Assembly: GCA_016703645.1 (NCBI GenBank)
Contig: JADJBR010000004.1
Span: 319,501 to 383,500, forward strand
DNA from: Zoogloea sp.
Lineage (GTDB): Bacteria > Pseudomonadota > Gammaproteobacteria > Burkholderiales > Rhodocyclaceae
Direction: 5' to 3'
DNA length: 64,000 nt
The number at the start of each line of letters is the position of its first letter. Position 1 is the first letter of the stretch. Below are positions 8,005 through 17,900 of this stretch, in pieces. The notes under the pieces were generated by a model that was not told where the DNA came from, ran no database searches, and saw only the letters and a program-made list of their open reading frames with translations. The translations under genes and the position numbers were made by a program.

Positions 8005-9399
8005 ATGAACACGGCACAAAAAGATCTGATATTCGACCCTGTCCTCATTCGCAAGTTCGATGTGAATGGGCCTCGCTACACGTCCTATCCCACCGCGGAC
8101 CGCTTCGTCGAGGCCTTCAACGCCGAGGCACTTGGCGACTGGTTGGGCAAGCGCACGATTGGCGGAATCGGCAAACCGCTCTCATTATACTTCCACATCC
8201 CCTTCTGCAATACGATCTGCTACTACTGCGCCTGCAACAAGATCATCACGAAGGACCATGGGCGTTCCGCCAAGTATCTGAATTACCTTGAAAAGGAAGT
8301 CGATCTCCAGGTGGCCAGCCTCGAAGGGCCACGGGAAGTCCTGCAGCTTCACCTGGGCGGCGGCACGCCCACCTTCCTGTCCCATGACGAGTTGCGGCAG
8401 TTGATGGGCATCGTCAAGAAGCATTTCACGCTTGTACCCGATGGTGAGTATTCCATCGAGGTTGACCCCCGCAAGGTCGATGAAGCCACGGTTGCGCTGC
8501 TCGCCGAGCTGGGCTTCAACCGCATGAGCGTGGGTATCCAGGACTTCAACCCGGATGTGCAGCAGGCCGTCAATCGGGTGCAGAGCGAGGAAGAGACCAA
8601 GCTGGTCATTGATGCCGCCCGCGCCCACGGTTTCAAGTCGGTCAGTGTTGACCTGATCTATGGTTTGCCCAAGCAAAACGTCATCAGCTTCAACCGTACC
8701 CTCGAGCAGATCCTTGCCCTTTCGCCTGATCGCCTGTCGATATACAACTACGCCCATCTGCCCAGCCTGTTCAAGCCCCAGCGGCGCATCATGGATGCCC
8801 AGTTGCCGTCGGGAGAGACCAAGCTGCAGATCCTTCAGCTCGCGATCCGCCGGCTGACCGAGGCGGGTTATGTTTACATCGGCATGGACCATTTCGCCAA
8901 GCCGACCGACGAACTCACCACGGCCCAGCGCCAGGGGCGGCTGCATCGCAACTTCCAGGGTTACTCCACCTATGCGGAGTGTGATCTGCTGGCCTTCGGC
9001 GTGTCGGCCATCGGCATGGTGGGTCCGACTTATGCGCAGAACGTCAAGACCCTTGACGAGTACTACGATATCCTCGACTCGGGCCGGCTCCCCGTGCTGC
9101 GCGGCATTGAGCTGACCCCGGATGATCTGCTGCGCCGGGCGATCATCCAGGCCCTGATGTGCCACTTCGAGTTGTCCATCGAGTCCATCGAGATCGCGCA
9201 CCTGATCGACTTCCGTAAGTATTTCGCGGCCGAACTGGCCGATCTGCAGGAAATGGAAGAAGGCGGCTTGCTGACCATTGATGACCAGTGGATCTCGGTA
9301 CTGCCGGCGGGCCGCATGCTGGTTCGGGCGATTGCCATGGTCTTTGACCGTTACCTGCGTTCGGATCGCGAGCGCACCCGCTACTCCAAGGTGATCTGA
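8005..9399 (+). CDS. hemN: Oxygen-independent coproporphyrinogen III oxidase HemN
   Basis: Radical-SAM enzyme that decarboxylates coproporphyrinogen III to protoporphyrinogen IX without oxygen, in the cytoplasm. The 464-residue protein has the CxxxCxxC cluster motif as C68-NTI-C72-YY-C75, the GGGTPTFLS motif and the HemN C-terminal region; the length matches true HemN rather than the shorter HemW. ATG 8005 was chosen over an upstream in-frame TTG at 7927, which would lie across the FNR box. The upstream FNR box predicts anaerobic induction by the divergent fnr product. Confidence 0.93.
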   Translation: MNTAQKDLIFDPVLIRKFDVNGPRYTSYPTADRFVEAFNAEALGDWLGKRTIGGIGKPLSLYFHIPFCNTICYYCACNKIITKDHGRSAKYLNYLEKEVDLQVASLEGPREVLQLHLGGGTPTFLSHDELRQLMGIVKKHFTLVPDGEYSIEVDPRKVDEATVALLAELGFNRMSVGIQDFNPDVQQAVNRVQSEEETKLVIDAARAHGFKSVSVDLIYGLPKQNVISFNRTLEQILALSPDRLSIYNYAHLPSLFKPQRRIMDAQLPSGETKLQILQLAIRRLTEAGYVYIGMDHFAKPTDELTTAQRQGRLHRNFQGYSTYAECDLLAFGVSAIGMVGPTYAQNVKTLDEYYDILDSGRLPVLRGIELTPDDLLRRAIIQALMCHFELSIESIEIAHLIDFRKYFAAELADLQEMEEGGLLTIDDQWISVLPAGRMLVRAIAMVFDRYLRSDRERTRYSKVI

Positions 9400-9453
9400 G
9401 CAGGCCAGCCCGGTCGGTGCCGGGCTAGAATGCCAAGGCAAGTGCGATTTTCT

Positions 9454-9482
9454 GCGCCCCGTGCTTTCGCGGGGCGCTTTGC
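9454..9482 (+). terminator. Intrinsic terminator after hemN
   Basis: GCGCCCCG and CGGGGCGC form an 8-bp stem with an 8-base loop, followed by TTTGCTT. It separates hemN from the TauE/SafE gene. Confidence 0.75.
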
Positions 9483-9497
9483 TTCCAGGTCTGGACC

Positions 9498-10214
9498 ATG
9501 CCCGAAACCGGCTATCTCGCAGTCTTTCTCATCGGCCTCCTGGGGGGCACCCACTGTGTCGGAATGTGTGGCGGCATCGTCAGCGCCCTGACGGTGAACA
9601 CCGTTCGCATGCCCGGCGAGTCACGGCGTGAGTGGCCGTTGCATCTGGCCTACAACATCGGTCGAATTGCCAGTTACACCCTGGCCGGGGCGGCCATGGG
9701 TGCCATCGGCACCGTGGGCATGCTTTTCAACGACATCCTGCCCATCCAGTTGGGGCTGTACGTGGCCGCCAACCTCATGCTCATCGCGCTCGGCCTTTAC
9801 CTCACCGGTTTCACGCGCGCCTTGTCCGGTGTGGAGCAGCTCGGTAGCCGCCTGTGGTCGCGCATCCAGCCTCTGACGCGGCGCTTCCTTCCCGCCCGGA
9901 GCGTGGCCCAGGCGCTGCCGCTGGGCTTGCTGTGGGGTTTCCTGCCCTGCGGTCTGGTGTATAGCGTGCTCGCGACCGCACTGGTCACGGGTGCCGCGGA
10001 GCGGGGGGCCATGCTGATGCTGGCTTTTGGTCTTGGTACCTTGCCCAATCTTCTTCTGGCTGGCCTGCTGCTCAAGCGCCTCAAGGACGTGGTGCGGAAC
10101 CGCGCAGTGCGCACGGGGTCTGGACTGGTGGTGCTGGCCTTCGGTGTGTATGGCCTGGCGACAGCGCCGACCCTTGGCAGCAACCTGTGGAACGGGGTTG
10201 TCTGCCACTTCTGA
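9498..10214 (+). CDS. Sulfite exporter TauE/SafE (DsbD-like) membrane protein
   Basis: A 238-residue polytopic membrane protein with six or seven hydrophobic segments. The N-terminal GGTHCVGMCGG and the mid-protein GFLPCGLVY motifs, each with Cys and Gly, mark the TauE/SafE-DsbD-like subgroup commonly encoded next to cbb3-oxidase assembly and copper-ATPase genes. The name TauE/SafE reflects fold only; in this context a role in copper delivery or cytochrome assembly is more likely than sulfite export. It is followed 22 bases later by the copper ATPase, probably in one operon. Confidence 0.8.
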   Translation: MPETGYLAVFLIGLLGGTHCVGMCGGIVSALTVNTVRMPGESRREWPLHLAYNIGRIASYTLAGAAMGAIGTVGMLFNDILPIQLGLYVAANLMLIALGLYLTGFTRALSGVEQLGSRLWSRIQPLTRRFLPARSVAQALPLGLLWGFLPCGLVYSVLATALVTGAAERGAMLMLAFGLGTLPNLLLAGLLLKRLKDVVRNRAVRTGSGLVVLAFGVYGLATAPTLGSNLWNGVVCHF

Positions 10215-10236
10215 CCCGGGCGGGGAGTGGAACACG

Positions 10237-12633
10237 GTGAGCCAGGACGTGCGTTACGATTTTTCCGTGAGTGGCATGACCTGCGCAGCCTGTGCGGCAC
10301 GGTTGGAAAAAGTGCTCAACCGCCTCCCCGGCGTTGAGGCCACCGTCAATTTCGGCACCGGCAAGGCCAGGGTGATGGCTTTGCCTGACGCACCCCCGGC
10401 AGCCGACATGGTGGCCGCCATCCGCAAGGCCGGGTTCGATGTTCCTCCCGGTGCACTCGACCTCACCCTTGCCGGCATGAGCTGCGCCGCCTGCGCCGCA
10501 CGCATCGAGAAAGTGCTCAATCGTCTGCCCAGCGTCGAAGCGAGCGTCAATTTTGCTGCGGAAACAGCACGGGTGCGTTACACCCCCGGTGTGGTCGAGC
10601 CAGCGGCGATCGTTGCCGCCGTTGCAAAGGCGGGCTTTACCGCCACCCCCGTTGCGGTCCGCGACCGGGAGGCCGACAAGGCCCGCAAGGCGTCGGAGGC
10701 GGCAGCCGAGCTGCGCCTGTTCTGGCTGTCCGCCGGGCTCAGCCTCCCCTTCCTGATCCAGATGGTCGGCATGCTCGGCGCCGATACGGCGAGCGGCCAT
10801 CATGCCGATCTGCTGCCGCGCTGGCTGCAGTGCCTGCTCGCCACGCCCGTGCAGTTCTGGATCGGGCGGCGTTTCTACACGGGCGCCTGGTCGTCCCTGC
10901 GCGGTGGCGGGGCCAACATGGATGTGTTGGTGGCCCTGGGCACCAGCGTGGCCTATTTCTTCAGTCTGGCGGTGGTCGTTCTTGGGCGCCATGACCTTCA
11001 TGTGTACTTCGAGGCGTCGGCCAGCATCATCACCCTGGTGCTGCTCGGCAAGCTGCTCGAAGCCCGCGCCCGCGCCCGTACTTCCGCGGCCATCGAAGCC
11101 CTGCTGCGCCTGCAGCCGCCGACGGCATGGGTCGAGCAGGGCGGGCAGCTGGTCGAGGTGCCGGTGGAGCAGGTGGTGGTGGGCACCCTCTTCGTACTTC
11201 GCCCCGGCGACGCGGTGCCGGTGGATGGCGACGTGCTGGAAGGCGAATCCTCTGCCGACGAGGCCATGCTCACCGGCGAGAGCATCCCGGTGGTCAAGGC
11301 GCCCGGTGATCAGGTCTTTGCCGCCACGGTGAATGGTGACGGCGTCTTGCGCTGCCGGGCCACCGGCGTGGGTACCGAGACTTTGCTGGCGGGCATCGTG
11401 CGACTCGTCGAACAGGCCCAGGGCGGCAAGCCGGCCGTGCAGCGCCTGGCAGACCGGGTCGCCGCCATCTTTGTGCCCGCGGTTGTGGGCATCGCCCTGG
11501 TCACCTTTCTGGGCTGGTGGTGGCTCGGAGGCGAACTGGCCCCGGCGCTGGTCAATGCCGTGGCCGTGCTGGTGATCGCCTGCCCCTGCGCGCTGGGTCT
11601 GGCCACGCCGACCGCGGTGATGGTGGGAACGGGGCAGGGGGCCCGCGCCGGCATACTCGTCAAGAACGCGGAGGCGCTGGAACTGGCCGAGAAGATCAAG
11701 GTGTTGGTGGTGGACAAAACCGGCACGCTGACCGAAGGTCGGCCTGCCGTCCTGGATGCAAGGATGGCCGCCGGTGTGGTGCGCGAGGATTGTCTGGCCC
11801 TGGCCGCCGGGCTGGAGCAGACCAGCCACCATCCCCTGGCCCGCGCGGTGGTGGCCGCCGCGCAGGACGCCGGTGTGGTGTTGAGCCTGCCGGAGGCCGT
11901 TCAGGCGGTCAGCGGCAAGGGTGTCACCGGACGCGTGGGAGGCCGGATGGTGGTGGTGGGGTCGCCGGACTTTCTCGCCGCCCAGGGCTCGCCCCTTCCG
12001 GCGGATCTGCTCGAACCTTTGCTCGCCGCAGCCTTGACCCCCGTCGGTGTGGCGGCCGAGGGCAAGGTGCTGGGCGTGCTGGGGCTTGCCGATCCCCTGC
12101 GTGCCACATCGAAGGCGGCGGTGACACGCCTGCAGGGTCTGGGGCTGCGGGTGGTGATGCTGACTGGCGATCATCCGGCGGTGGCGGCACGGATCGCCGC
12201 GGAAGCAGGAATCACCGAATTTCGCGCCCAGGTCATGCCGGAGGGCAAGGCCGAGGCCGTTGCGGCGCTGCGTGGCGAAGGGCTGGTCGGGATGGTCGGA
12301 GACGGAATCAACGACGCGCCGGCACTGGCCGCCGCCGACGTGTCCTTTGCCGTCGGCGCGGGCTCCGATGTGGCCATCGAGGCCGCCGACCTGACCCTGG
12401 TGCGCAACGACCTGGCGGGGGTCGCCGACGCCATCTCCCTTTCCCGGGCAACCCTTGGCAAGATCCGCCAGAATCTGTTCTTTGCCTTCATCTACAACAT
12501 TCTCGGCATTCCGGCCGCAGCCCTCGGGCTGCTCAACCCGGTGATCGCCGGTGCGGCGATGGCCTTGAGTTCGGTGTCGGTCGTGAGCAACTCGCTGCTG
12601 CTCAGGCGCTGGCGTCCGGGAAAATCAGACTGA
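10237..12633 (+). CDS. copA: Cu(+)-translocating P1B-type ATPase with two metal-binding domains
   Basis: Exports Cu(+) across the inner membrane. The 798-residue protein has two heavy-metal domains with GMTCAAC (Cys16, Cys19) and GMSCAAC (Cys83, Cys86), then eight membrane segments, the membrane CPC motif near residues 449-451, the DKTGTLTEG phosphorylation motif near 493, and GDGINDAPALA. The start is the GTG at 10237, with GGGGAG about nine bases upstream; the open frame extends back to 10027 but that part overlaps the upstream gene. The neighbouring membrane protein, copper chaperone and hemN could indicate a CcoI-like role in cbb3 oxidase maturation, but two N-terminal domains favour CopA. 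Confidence 0.9.
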   Translation: MSQDVRYDFSVSGMTCAACAARLEKVLNRLPGVEATVNFGTGKARVMALPDAPPAADMVAAIRKAGFDVPPGALDLTLAGMSCAACAARIEKVLNRLPSVEASVNFAAETARVRYTPGVVEPAAIVAAVAKAGFTATPVAVRDREADKARKASEAAAELRLFWLSAGLSLPFLIQMVGMLGADTASGHHADLLPRWLQCLLATPVQFWIGRRFYTGAWSSLRGGGANMDVLVALGTSVAYFFSLAVVVLGRHDLHVYFEASASIITLVLLGKLLEARARARTSAAIEALLRLQPPTAWVEQGGQLVEVPVEQVVVGTLFVLRPGDAVPVDGDVLEGESSADEAMLTGESIPVVKAPGDQVFAATVNGDGVLRCRATGVGTETLLAGIVRLVEQAQGGKPAVQRLADRVAAIFVPAVVGIALVTFLGWWWLGGELAPALVNAVAVLVIACPCALGLATPTAVMVGTGQGARAGILVKNAEALELAEKIKVLVVDKTGTLTEGRPAVLDARMAAGVVREDCLALAAGLEQTSHHPLARAVVAAAQDAGVVLSLPEAVQAVSGKGVTGRVGGRMVVVGSPDFLAAQGSPLPADLLEPLLAAALTPVGVAAEGKVLGVLGLADPLRATSKAAVTRLQGLGLRVVMLTGDHPAVAARIAAEAGITEFRAQVMPEGKAEAVAALRGEGLVGMVGDGINDAPALAAADVSFAVGAGSDVAIEAADLTLVRNDLAGVADAISLSRATLGKIRQNLFFAFIYNILGIPAAALGLLNPVIAGAAMALSSVSVVSNSLLLRRWRPGKSD

Positions 12634-12641
12634 AAGGAAAC

Positions 12642-12851
12642 ATGATGGAAGAAGTGCTCATCAAGGTGGCAGGCATGAGCTGCCAGGGCTGCGTGAAGAA
12701 CCTGACCGGCGCGCTGTCGGCCACGCCGGGCGTGGCCAGCGTGGCGGTTTCCCTGGAGCAGGGCGAGGCGCGGGTTGGCTACGACCCGGCCCGGGTTTCG
12801 GCCAATGCCCTGCGCACGGTGGTGGAAGACTGTGGTTTTGACGCTAGCTGA
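12642..12851 (+). CDS. copZ: Copper chaperone, single heavy-metal-associated domain
   Basis: A 69-residue cytosolic protein consisting of one ferredoxin-like HMA domain with GMSCQGC (Cys14, Cys17). Such proteins shuttle Cu(+) to P1B ATPases. It starts eight bases after the ATPase stop and has an AAAGGA ribosome site, so the two are one operon. The start codon is a tandem ATGATG. Confidence 0.88.
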   Translation: MMEEVLIKVAGMSCQGCVKNLTGALSATPGVASVAVSLEQGEARVGYDPARVSANALRTVVEDCGFDAS

Positions 12852-12879
12852 GCGGATTTCCGCCATCAGGGTTCATCCG

Positions 12880-12903
12880 ATGTGAGCACGCCTCACATAT
12901 AAT
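12880..12903 (+). promoter_or_regulatory. Palindromic operator-like site and -10 element upstream of ppa
   Basis: ATGTGAG (12880-12886) and CTCACAT (12892-12898) form a perfect 7-bp inverted repeat with a 5-base spacer. The last base is the first base of TATAAT (12898-12903), a consensus -10, 39 bases before the ppa ATG. No good -35 is visible. The repeat resembles a CRP-type TGTGA...TCACA site but its spacer is 7 rather than 6. Confidence 0.55.
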
Positions 12904-12941
12904 GCTGCGCTGTCTTACATCTAATAACGGGAGGTAGTGAT

Positions 12942-13469
12942 ATGGGTTTCGATCAGGTCAAGGCCGGCAAGGACGTTCCGAACGACATCAACGTGATCAT
13001 CGAGATCTCCGCCCAGGGCGATCCGATCAAGTTCGAGGTGGACAAGGATAGCGGCGCAATCTTCGTCGACCGCTTCATGGGCACCTCCATGCGTTACCCG
13101 ATCAACTACGGCTACGTGCCGCACACCATCGCCGGCGATGGCGACCCGGTGGACGTGCTGGTCGTCACCCCCTTCCCGCTGGCGCCGGGCGTGGTCATCC
13201 GCTGCCGCCCGGTGGGCGTGCTGAAGATGGAAGATGACGGCGGCGTGGATGCCAAGGTTGTGGCCGTGCCCATCTCCAAGCTGACCCCGCTGTACGACAA
13301 GGTCCAGACCACCGACGATCTGCCCGAGCTGCTGATGAAGCAGACCGTGCACTTCTTCGAGCACTACAAGGATCTCGAGCCGGGCAAGTGGGTCAAGATC
13401 CTGGGCTGGGGCACCGTCGAGGAAGCCAAGCAGGAAATCGTGAACGGCCTGGCTGCTGCTGCCAAGTAA
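12942..13469 (+). CDS. ppa: Inorganic pyrophosphatase (family I)
   Basis: Hydrolyses pyrophosphate in the cytoplasm, driving biosynthetic reactions. The 175-residue length is normal for bacterial family I enzymes. The active-site signature DGDPVDVLV is present, with upstream [11 protein letters not shown] and downstream KWVKILGWG. The ribosome site GGGAGG lies about eight bases before the ATG. It has its own -10 element and ends at a strong terminator, so it is probably monocistronic. Confidence 0.95.
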   Translation: MGFDQVKAGKDVPNDINVIIEISAQGDPIKFEVDKDSGAIFVDRFMGTSMRYPINYGYVPHTIAGDGDPVDVLVVTPFPLAPGVVIRCRPVGVLKMEDDGGVDAKVVAVPISKLTPLYDKVQTTDDLPELLMKQTVHFFEHYKDLEPGKWVKILGWGTVEEAKQEIVNGLAAAAK

Positions 13470-13491
13470 GCGTCCGCTTCCGCTGCTGAAA

Positions 13492-13517
13492 GGGCCCGCC
13501 GCGTGCGGGCCTTTTTC
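13492..13517. terminator. Intrinsic terminator between ppa and the convergent flavoprotein gene
   Basis: GGCCCGC (13493-13499) pairs with GCGGGCC (13505-13511) and is followed by CTTTTTCTT. The flavoprotein stop lies 14 bases beyond, so it may act on both transcripts. Confidence 0.85.
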
Positions 13518-13524
13518 TTGCCCT

Positions 13525-14748
13525 TCAGGCGGCCTGGCCGGCAGCGTGGCCCGAGGCCCAGGCCCACTGGAAGTTGTACCCGCCCAGGTGGCCTGTAACG
13601 TCCACGACTTCACCCACGAAGAACAGGCCCGGTACGTCCCGTGCCTCCATGGTCTTGGAGGAAAGGGTGCGCGTATCCACGCCGCCCAGGGTGACTTCGG
13701 CCTTGGCGTAGCCGAGGGTGCCGTTGGGTGTGATCGCCCAGCCCGACAGGGCTGTCGCAATGGCGTCCAGCTCCCGGGCGTTGAACTGGTGGGTGGGCTT
13801 GTTCCAGCCCCGTTGTTCGCACCAGGCCTGGGCGAAGCGCTTGGGCAGGCGTTCGGTGAGCAGGTTGGCCAGCAGGCTCTTGCTGCGGGCGCGCTCCCCC
13901 AGCCAGTCGCGGACGTTCTCTGCCGGAAAGAGATTGACCGTGACCTGGGTGCCGCCGTCCGCCTCGCCGTAGTCCCGGGCCTGCCAGTAGGACGAGGCCT
14001 GCAGGATCACCGGCCCCGACAGCCCCCGGTGGGTGAACAGCAGGTTCTCCCGGAAGCGCCCGGCGCCGCATTCGGCTACCGCGTCGAAGGCCATGCCGGA
14101 GAGCTCCTTGTAGATGGCGAGCTCTTCGGGTGGCAGGGTCAGGGGCACCAGGGCCGGCTTGGGGGCAATGATGGCGAGCCCGAATTGCTCCGCAATCTTG
14201 TAGCCCAGGGGGGTGGCGCCGATCTTGGGAATGGACAGCCCGCCGGTGGCGACGACCAGGCTGGCGCAGGCCAGGCGCCCGTGACTGGTGTCCAGGATGA
14301 AGCGCGTCTCCGGCGAGTCGCCGGCCGCCAGCGATTGGAGCGTGCACGGCATGGCCCAGTTCACGGCGCCGTCCTCGCATTCGGCGCGCAGCATGTCGAT
14401 GATGTCCTGGGCCGAGTCGTCGCAGAAAAGCTGACCATGCTCACGCTCGTGCCAGGGGATGCCGTGGCGGTCCACCAGTCCGATGAAGTGCGCCGGCGTG
14501 TAGCGGGCCAGGGCCGATCGGCAGAACTGCGGGTTGCGCGACAGATAGTTGCCGATGCCCACATCAAGGTTGGTGAAGTTGCACCGTCCGCCGCCGGATA
14601 TGCGGATCTTCTCGGCGAGCTTGGTGGCGTGGTCGAGGATCAGCACGCGACGCCCGCGTTTGCCGGCTTCGGCGGCACACACCATGCCGGCGGCACCGGC
14701 GCCGATCACGATCACGTCGTAGCGGGAAATCCTGGCGGGGTGGTTCAT
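13525..14748 (-). CDS. HI0933/BaiN-family FAD-dependent flavoprotein
   Basis: A 407-residue flavoprotein of the HI0933-like (BaiN/RdsA) family of NAD(P)/FAD oxidoreductases. It has an N-terminal dinucleotide-binding motif, VIVIGAGAAGMVCAAEAG, the family-specific SGGGRCNFTN, a middle GGLSIPKIGATPLGY, and the C-terminal FAD motif near GLFFVGEVVDVTGHLGGYN. The physiological substrate is not known for most members. It is transcribed divergently from the AsmA-like gene. Confidence 0.85.
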   Translation of the reverse strand: MNHPARISRYDVIVIGAGAAGMVCAAEAGKRGRRVLILDHATKLAEKIRISGGGRCNFTNLDVGIGNYLSRNPQFCRSALARYTPAHFIGLVDRHGIPWHEREHGQLFCDDSAQDIIDMLRAECEDGAVNWAMPCTLQSLAAGDSPETRFILDTSHGRLACASLVVATGGLSIPKIGATPLGYKIAEQFGLAIIAPKPALVPLTLPPEELAIYKELSGMAFDAVAECGAGRFRENLLFTHRGLSGPVILQASSYWQARDYGEADGGTQVTVNLFPAENVRDWLGERARSKSLLANLLTERLPKRFAQAWCEQRGWNKPTHQFNARELDAIATALSGWAITPNGTLGYAKAEVTLGGVDTRTLSSKTMEARDVPGLFFVGEVVDVTGHLGGYNFQWAWASGHAAGQAA

Positions 14749-14917
14749 TGCGACGGGGCGAGGAGAGCGGTAACGGGCCCGGAGGATAGACTGCGGCTTG
14801 CGTTACGGCAAACACCGCGCAGAACGTCATTTGCAGCACCGCCTTCCCCTGCTAGGCTTCCGGGATACAGGAATGCTCGCCCGCGCCGTCGGCGCGGAGA
14901 AAAAGGGACACGACGAG

Positions 14918-17900
14918 ATGGGACAGAAGGTGCGCGTAGCCGGTCGGCCGGCCAGGTGGGCACTGTGGGGCGCAGGTGTTTTTGCGCTGGTGGGCGTGGT
15001 GGGCTTTCTGCTTGCCCCACCACTGGTCAGGTCGGTGGCGCAAAGCACCCTGTCCGATCTGCTGCACCGGCCGGTGAGCATAGAGGGGGTATCCATCAAT
15101 CCCTACGCCCTGTCGGCGGAAGTCCGTGGTTTTCGCATGCAGGAGCGGGACAGCGATGCGACGGCGGCCAGCTTCACCTCCCTGTATGTCAATGTTGAGC
15201 TGGAATCCCTGTTTCGGGGTGGGGTGGTTGTCGAGGAGCTGAAGCTTGTCGAGCCAGTGGTCAGCGTGGTTCGGCTTGAAGGCCGGCGCTTCAACTGGTC
15301 GGACGTGATCGACGAGATCCTCAACAAGCCGGACGATGGCTCCTCCAGCCACTTTGCCGTCAATAACATCCGTGTTGAAAAAGGGCGGATTGATTTCGAC
15401 GACAAGCCCGAAGGCCGCAAACATGCCTTGACCGAGCTGGAGCTCGGCCTGCCCTTCGTCTCCAACATGCCGTCCCATGTGTCCACCTTTGTCGAGCCCC
15501 TGCTGGCGATGAAGGTGGATGAGGCCCCCTTTGAGGTTCGTGGCAAGGCCCTGCCGTTCTCGCCCAACCGCGAGTCTCTGGTCAATCTGCGCATTGACCG
15601 GTTCGACCTGACCCGCTACGTGGATTACCTCCCCGTGGAGAAGACCTTCCGCCTGCCCGGCGCACGCTTCTCCAGCGACCTTGAGCTGCGCTTTGCCCAG
15701 CCGCCCAATGCGGCCCCCGATCTGAGCGTGAAAGGCACGCTGGGCCTCGATGACGTGGAGATCCAGCATGCGGACGGCCGCCCGGCCATCAAGCTGGCTG
15801 CGGTGCGCGTGGGGATCGACAAGCTTGCGCCCCTGGGCAGCGAGCTGGCCCTTGGCACGGTGTCCATCGACAAACCCGACCTCAGCGTGAGCCGCGGCCG
15901 GGATGGTCAGTTGAGCCTGCTGGCGCTGATACCCAAGCGGGCCCCCTTGCCTTCGGACAAGCAGGCGGCGCCCGCCGCCCCATCTTCCAATACGAAGCCC
16001 TTTGCCCTGTCCCTGGCCGAGTTCAAGCTGACGGGCGGTCGGGTCCACATCACCGACGAGCTGCCCGCCAGCCCTTACCAGAAGACCCTGCAGGATCTGC
16101 ATGTGTCCCTGCGTCAGTTGCGCCTGCCGGGCAGCGAGCCGGCTGCGCTGGATTTCGGCTTCGGAACCGGGTCGGGTGAGACCTTCGAGCACAAGGGCAG
16201 CTTGGCGATCGCGCCCCTCAAGGCCAGTGGCACACTGGTGGCGGCCGGTGTCGATGTGCCGGCGCTGAAGCCCTATCTCGAAGCCGCGCTCAAGCAGGCC
16301 GAGATGCTGTCGGGCAAGGTCGATGCGCGTGTGGCCTACGACGTGTCCCTGATTGAGGGCGAGCCCAAGGTCGGGCTGAAGGCCGAATCCATCAAGCTCA
16401 GTGATCTGAGTGTCCGCCTGAAGGGCGAAAAGCAGCCGCTGGCGCGCCTTGGCTTGCTCGAGCTGCGGGATGCGGAGGTGGATGCCGCCAGCCGCAAGGT
16501 GACGCTTGGCACGGTCGCCGGCAATGCCACGCGGATCGACCTGGTGCGGGGCCGGGACGGGCTGTTCAATGCCCAGCGCCTGATGGGCGAGACAGCGGCC
16601 GGGAGTCGGGCTCCGCCGGCAAAGGCAGCGCCGCCGGTAGCTGCTGGCGGCGGTGCTCCGCCGAAGGATTGGCAGGTGGAGATCAAACGTATCGCCCTTG
16701 ATGATTGGGGGGTGAGGCTCGAGGATCAGACCCTGGCGCCTGCCGTGGTGCTCAACGTGGAGCCCCTCAGCCTGAAGGTGGAAGGTTTGTCCACGGTGAA
16801 GGGGAGCAAGGCAAAGCTGAATCTCCAGACCGCGGTGAACAAGCGCGGCCGCGTCGGCGTTGTCGGCACGCTGGGGTTGGCGCCGCTGGCAGGCAGTCTG
16901 GACCTGGACCTGAAAGCCGTGGATCTGGCCATGCTCCAGCCCTACGTCACCGAGAAGGTCAAGATCGCGATCACCCGCGGCAATGTCACCTCCCGTGGCC
17001 GGCTGGCTTTTGAGCTGCCGGCCACCGGTGGGGTGAAGGGCGGTTTCAAGGGTTCGCTCACGGTGGGCAACTTCGCCTCGGTGGACAAACTCAACGCGGC
17101 GGACTTCCTCAAGTGGAAGTCGCTGTACTTCGGTGGCATGGATATCCGCCTGTCGCCGCTGGCCGTGAGCATCGACGAGATCGCCCTGAGTGACTTCTAT
17201 ACCCGGCTGATCCTGGATGCCCAGGGTGGGCTCAACATCCGTGAGCTCACCGCGCAGCAGGCCATCGAGAAAAAGGAAGCGGCCGCGGTGAAGGCGGCAG
17301 CTGAGGCCACCGCGCCCGCCCAGCCACTGCCACCCATCCTGATCAAGCGCATCACCCTGCAGGGGGGCAACATCGCCTACAGCGACCGCTTCATCCGCCC
17401 CAACTATGATGCCAACCTCACAGGCATGGGCGGGCAGCTCACGGGGCTCTCGTCGGACCCGGGCACCATCGCCGAACTCGACCTGCGGGGCAAGGTGGAC
17501 AATGCCGCGCCCGTCGAGGTGGTTGGCAAGCTCAACCCTTTCCGCCAGGACAAGGCGCTCGACATCCACGCTTCGGTGAAGGACTTCGAGCTCTCGGGTG
17601 TGTCCACTTACGCTGCCAAGTATGTGGGCTACGGTATCGAGAAGGGCAAGCTCTCGGCGGATCTGAAGTACAAGGTCGAGGATCGCAAGCTCACCGCCAC
17701 CAATGAAATCTTCCTGGATCAACTGACCTTCGGCGAGCAGGTGGACAGCCCCAGCGCCCTCAAGCTGCCGGTGCTCCTTGCGGTGTCCCTGCTCAAGAAC
17801 AGCCGTGGCGAGATCGACCTCAAGCTGCCCGTGGGGGGCTCTCTGGACGACCCCGAGTTCAGCGTTGGTGGGCTTGTCTTCAAGGTCATCGTCAACCTGA

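Noticed and set aside
10081-12174. 697-codon minus-strand frame opposite the copper ATPase
   Set aside because: It is antisense to an unambiguous P-type ATPase and has no domain; length reflects few stops in GC-rich DNA.
14852-17722. 956-codon minus-strand frame opposite the DUF748 gene
   Set aside because: It is a shadow of the sense gene; the sense strand has the signal anchor and family motifs.
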